DNA from: Lachnospiraceae bacterium
GTDB lineage: Bacteria > Bacillota_A > Clostridia > Lachnospirales > Lachnospiraceae
DNA length: 22,046 nt
Direction: 5' to 3'
Assembly: GCA_016291475.1 (NCBI GenBank)
Contig: JAEEXJ010000056.1
Coordinates: 1 to 22,046 of the forward strand
Shown here: in pieces, positions 20,744-22,046 of the stretch
Numbering within the stretch: the stretch's first letter is position 1
Layout of the letters: the number at the start of each line of letters is the position of its first letter
Program-made: the position numbers and the translations under genes
The notes under the pieces: generated by a model
Seen by the model: only the letters and a program-made list of their open reading frames with translations
Told to the model about the DNA's origin: nothing
The model's database searches: none

Positions 20744-21620
20744 TATGCACGGATTCCTATAGCCTTTGCCCGCTCCCGGCTATAATTCTTCTGAATTTCC
20801 TGGATTTTATAGTCCTTTTGCCCGGATTCCTCTGGCTTTTGACCGGGGTGGGCTATAATTCTTCTGGCTTTCTCGGATTTTATGGTATTTTTAGCCGGAT
20901 TCCTCCGACTTTTGACTGGGGCGGGCAATAATTCTTTTAACTTCCTCAGAATTTATAGCTTCATAGGCCTGTAGCAGACTGTTTTCACATACTCCCGGCT
21001 GTAATTTCTTTGATTTCCTCAGATTTTACATTCCCAGAGGACTATTACCTCCATGCTTTCGCCTGCTCCCAGCTGTAAATTCTTTGATTTCCTCGGATTT
21101 TACAGCCACGGAAGCTCATAGCTGACTGCTTTCGCCTGCTCCGGGCTGTAATTACTTTGATTTCCTCAGATTTTACAGTCCCAGAGGACTATTACCTCCA
21201 TGCTTTCGCCTACTCCCGGCTGTAAATTCTTTGATTTCCTCGGATTTTACAGCCACGGAAGCCTATAGCTAACCGCTTTCACCTACTCCCGGCTGTAATT
21301 TCTTTGATTTCCTCGGATTTTACAGCCACGGAAGCTCATAGCTGACTACTTTTACCTACTCCCGGCTGTAATTTCTTTGGTTTCCTCGGATTTTACAGCC
21401 GCGGAAGCCCATAGCTAACCGCTTTTGCCTGCTCCGGGCTGTAATCACTTTGATTTCCTCGGATTTTACAGCCACGGAAACCAATAGCTGACTACTTTTA
21501 CCTACTCCCGGCTGTAAATTTTTTGATTTCCTCGGATTTTACAGTCCCGGAGGACTATTACCTCCATGCTTTTGCCTGCTCCGGGCTGTAATTTCTTTGG
21601 TTTCCTCGGATTTTACAGCC
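20744..21620. repeat. Tandem array of about twelve 73/74-bp hairpin units, non-coding
   Basis: The recurring anchor GGCTGTAA (or GGCTATAA, GGCAATAA, AGCTGTAA) begins at 20778, 20851, 20924, 20997, 21071, 21144, 21218, 21291, 21364, 21437, 21510 and 21584. Spacings are always 73 or 74. In most units the anchor pairs with TTACAGCC 29 bases later, giving an 8-bp stem and a 21-base loop containing TTTCCTCGGATT. Between hairpins lies a linker of about 36 bases in distinct types: one with CGGAAGCTCATAGCTGAC (73-bp units), one with GAGGACTATTACCTCC (74-bp units at 20997, 21144 and 21510), and a diverged GGATTCCTC type in the two leftmost units. Units at the right are nearly identical and those at the left are decayed. 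A period not divisible by three and many stops exclude coding. No promoter was seen. Confidence 0.92.
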
Positions 21621-21665
21621 ACTCAACATGAATCCCGCCGGCTTTGCTTGCTTTTGCCCCAATGA

Positions 21666-21704
21666 ACAAAAAATATCCGCACTCTCGATTGAGAGTGCGG
21701 ATAT
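21666..21704 (-). terminator. Strong intrinsic terminator of etfA
   Basis: ATATCCGCACTCTC (21673-21686) and its exact complement (21691-21704) form a 14-bp stem with a 4-base loop. On the minus strand it is followed at once by a T run (TTTTTTG, 21672-21666). It starts 29 bases after the etfA stop. Confidence 0.92.
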
Positions 21705-21732
21705 CAGTTTCGCCTATATAGGATTGAGAGAA

Positions 21733-22046
21733 TTATTTCTCTGCAAGAGCCTTCTTGATGGACTCGGTGAGCTCGGGAACGATCTTGTTGAGGTCACCTA
21801 CGATACCGTAGTCTGCTACGTCGAAGATGGGAGCATCCTCATCCTTGTTGATAGCGATGATAATGTCTGACTCTTCCATACCTGCAACGTGCTGGATAGC
21901 ACCTGAAATACCGATTGCGAAGTATACGTGAGGTCTTACGGTCTTACCGGTCTGACCAACCTGGAGATCCTTAGGCTTCCAGCCGTTGTCTACAACAGCT
22001 CTTGAGCAGGAAACTTCTCCGCCGAGTACAGCTGCAAGGTCCTCGA
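21733..22046 (-). CDS. etfA: Electron transfer flavoprotein alpha subunit (partial, 5' end missing)
   Basis: Only the C-terminal 104 residues are in the window. They include the FAD-binding signature of EtfA/FixB: a [15 protein letters not shown] segment, [29 protein letters not shown], then [23 protein letters not shown], and the terminal [12 protein letters not shown]. The protein ends AEK. EtfA with EtfB carries electrons from acyl-CoA dehydrogenases; in butyrate-forming Clostridia the complex bifurcates to ferredoxin. Upstream genes, probably etfB and a dehydrogenase, lie past the right edge. The gene is closed by a strong terminator. Confidence 0.95.
   Translation of the reverse strand, partial: EDLAAVLGGEVSCSRAVVDNGWKPKDLQVGQTGKTVRPHVYFAIGISGAIQHVAGMEESDIIIAINKDEDAPIFDVADYGIVGDLNKIVPELTESIKKALAEK

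Noticed and set aside
20743..20928. 61-residue minus-strand frame in the repeat array
   Set aside because: It covers only decayed repeat units with a 73-bp period, has no ribosome site, and its basic repetitive product is explained by the repeat.
20744..21620. CRISPR array
   Set aside because: Units are 73/74 bp and the stretches between hairpins are themselves repeated in a few types, whereas CRISPR spacers are unique and repeats are 24-40 bp. No cas gene is present.

Overview
The window looks like a chromosome segment from an anaerobic Clostridia, most likely a Lachnospiraceae relative. This is inferred from gene content, not from any search. The evidence is a four-subunit pyruvate-type ferredoxin oxidoreductase, EtfA, a type III pantothenate kinase next to an ECF S component, AsnA, a YesMN-type two-component pair beside a sugar ABC importer, a thioredoxin reductase-like flavoprotein without a recognisable NADPH motif, moderate GC, and strong AGGAGG-type ribosome binding sites. 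Every protein gene I can support lies on the minus strand. The only well-supported plus-strand transcription unit is non-coding.

Layout, left to right (transcription runs right to left). 1-3982 is a tight four-gene unit, thrH > truA > pseG > ABC exporter/flippase, and the last gene runs off the left edge. 4001-4911 has no protein gene. It holds a nested inverted repeat (4057-4221), a free-standing structured RNA on the plus strand with its own sigma-A promoter and terminator (about 4384-4826), and a perfect 38-bp-arm palindrome (4833-4915). 4912-8319 carries asnA > pantothenate-type ECF S component > coaX > YgjP-like metalloprotease, with long palindromes between asnA and the S component and between coaX and the protease. 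8393-12317 is the porGDAB operon plus a trailing gene for a degenerate CbiE/CbiT-like protein. 12489-18222 is a carbohydrate ABC importer (binding protein, two permeases) followed by its probable YesM kinase and YesN regulator. 18306-18851 is an orphan lipoprotein. 19211-20649 holds a small membrane protein and the ferredoxin-type thioredoxin reductase candidate. 20744-21620 is a large non-coding tandem array of about twelve 73/74-bp units. The 3' end of etfA, with a strong terminator, closes the window.

Functionally, POR makes reduced ferredoxin from pyruvate. The thioredoxin reductase-like flavoprotein may draw on ferredoxin, and Etf belongs to the same electron economy. The S component and CoaX suggest pantothenate uptake and its first phosphorylation toward CoA. 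The ABC importer and YesMN pair suggest ligand-controlled uptake of an oligosaccharide or glycoside.

The most unusual material is non-coding: the unidentified structured RNA at about 4419-4826, the tandem hairpin array at 20744-21620, and five dispersed palindromes that share a TGACA...GGGGACG...TTTTGTCA theme. The two protein oddities are the CbiE/CbiT-like gene in the por operon and the flavoprotein that has lost the NADPH motif.
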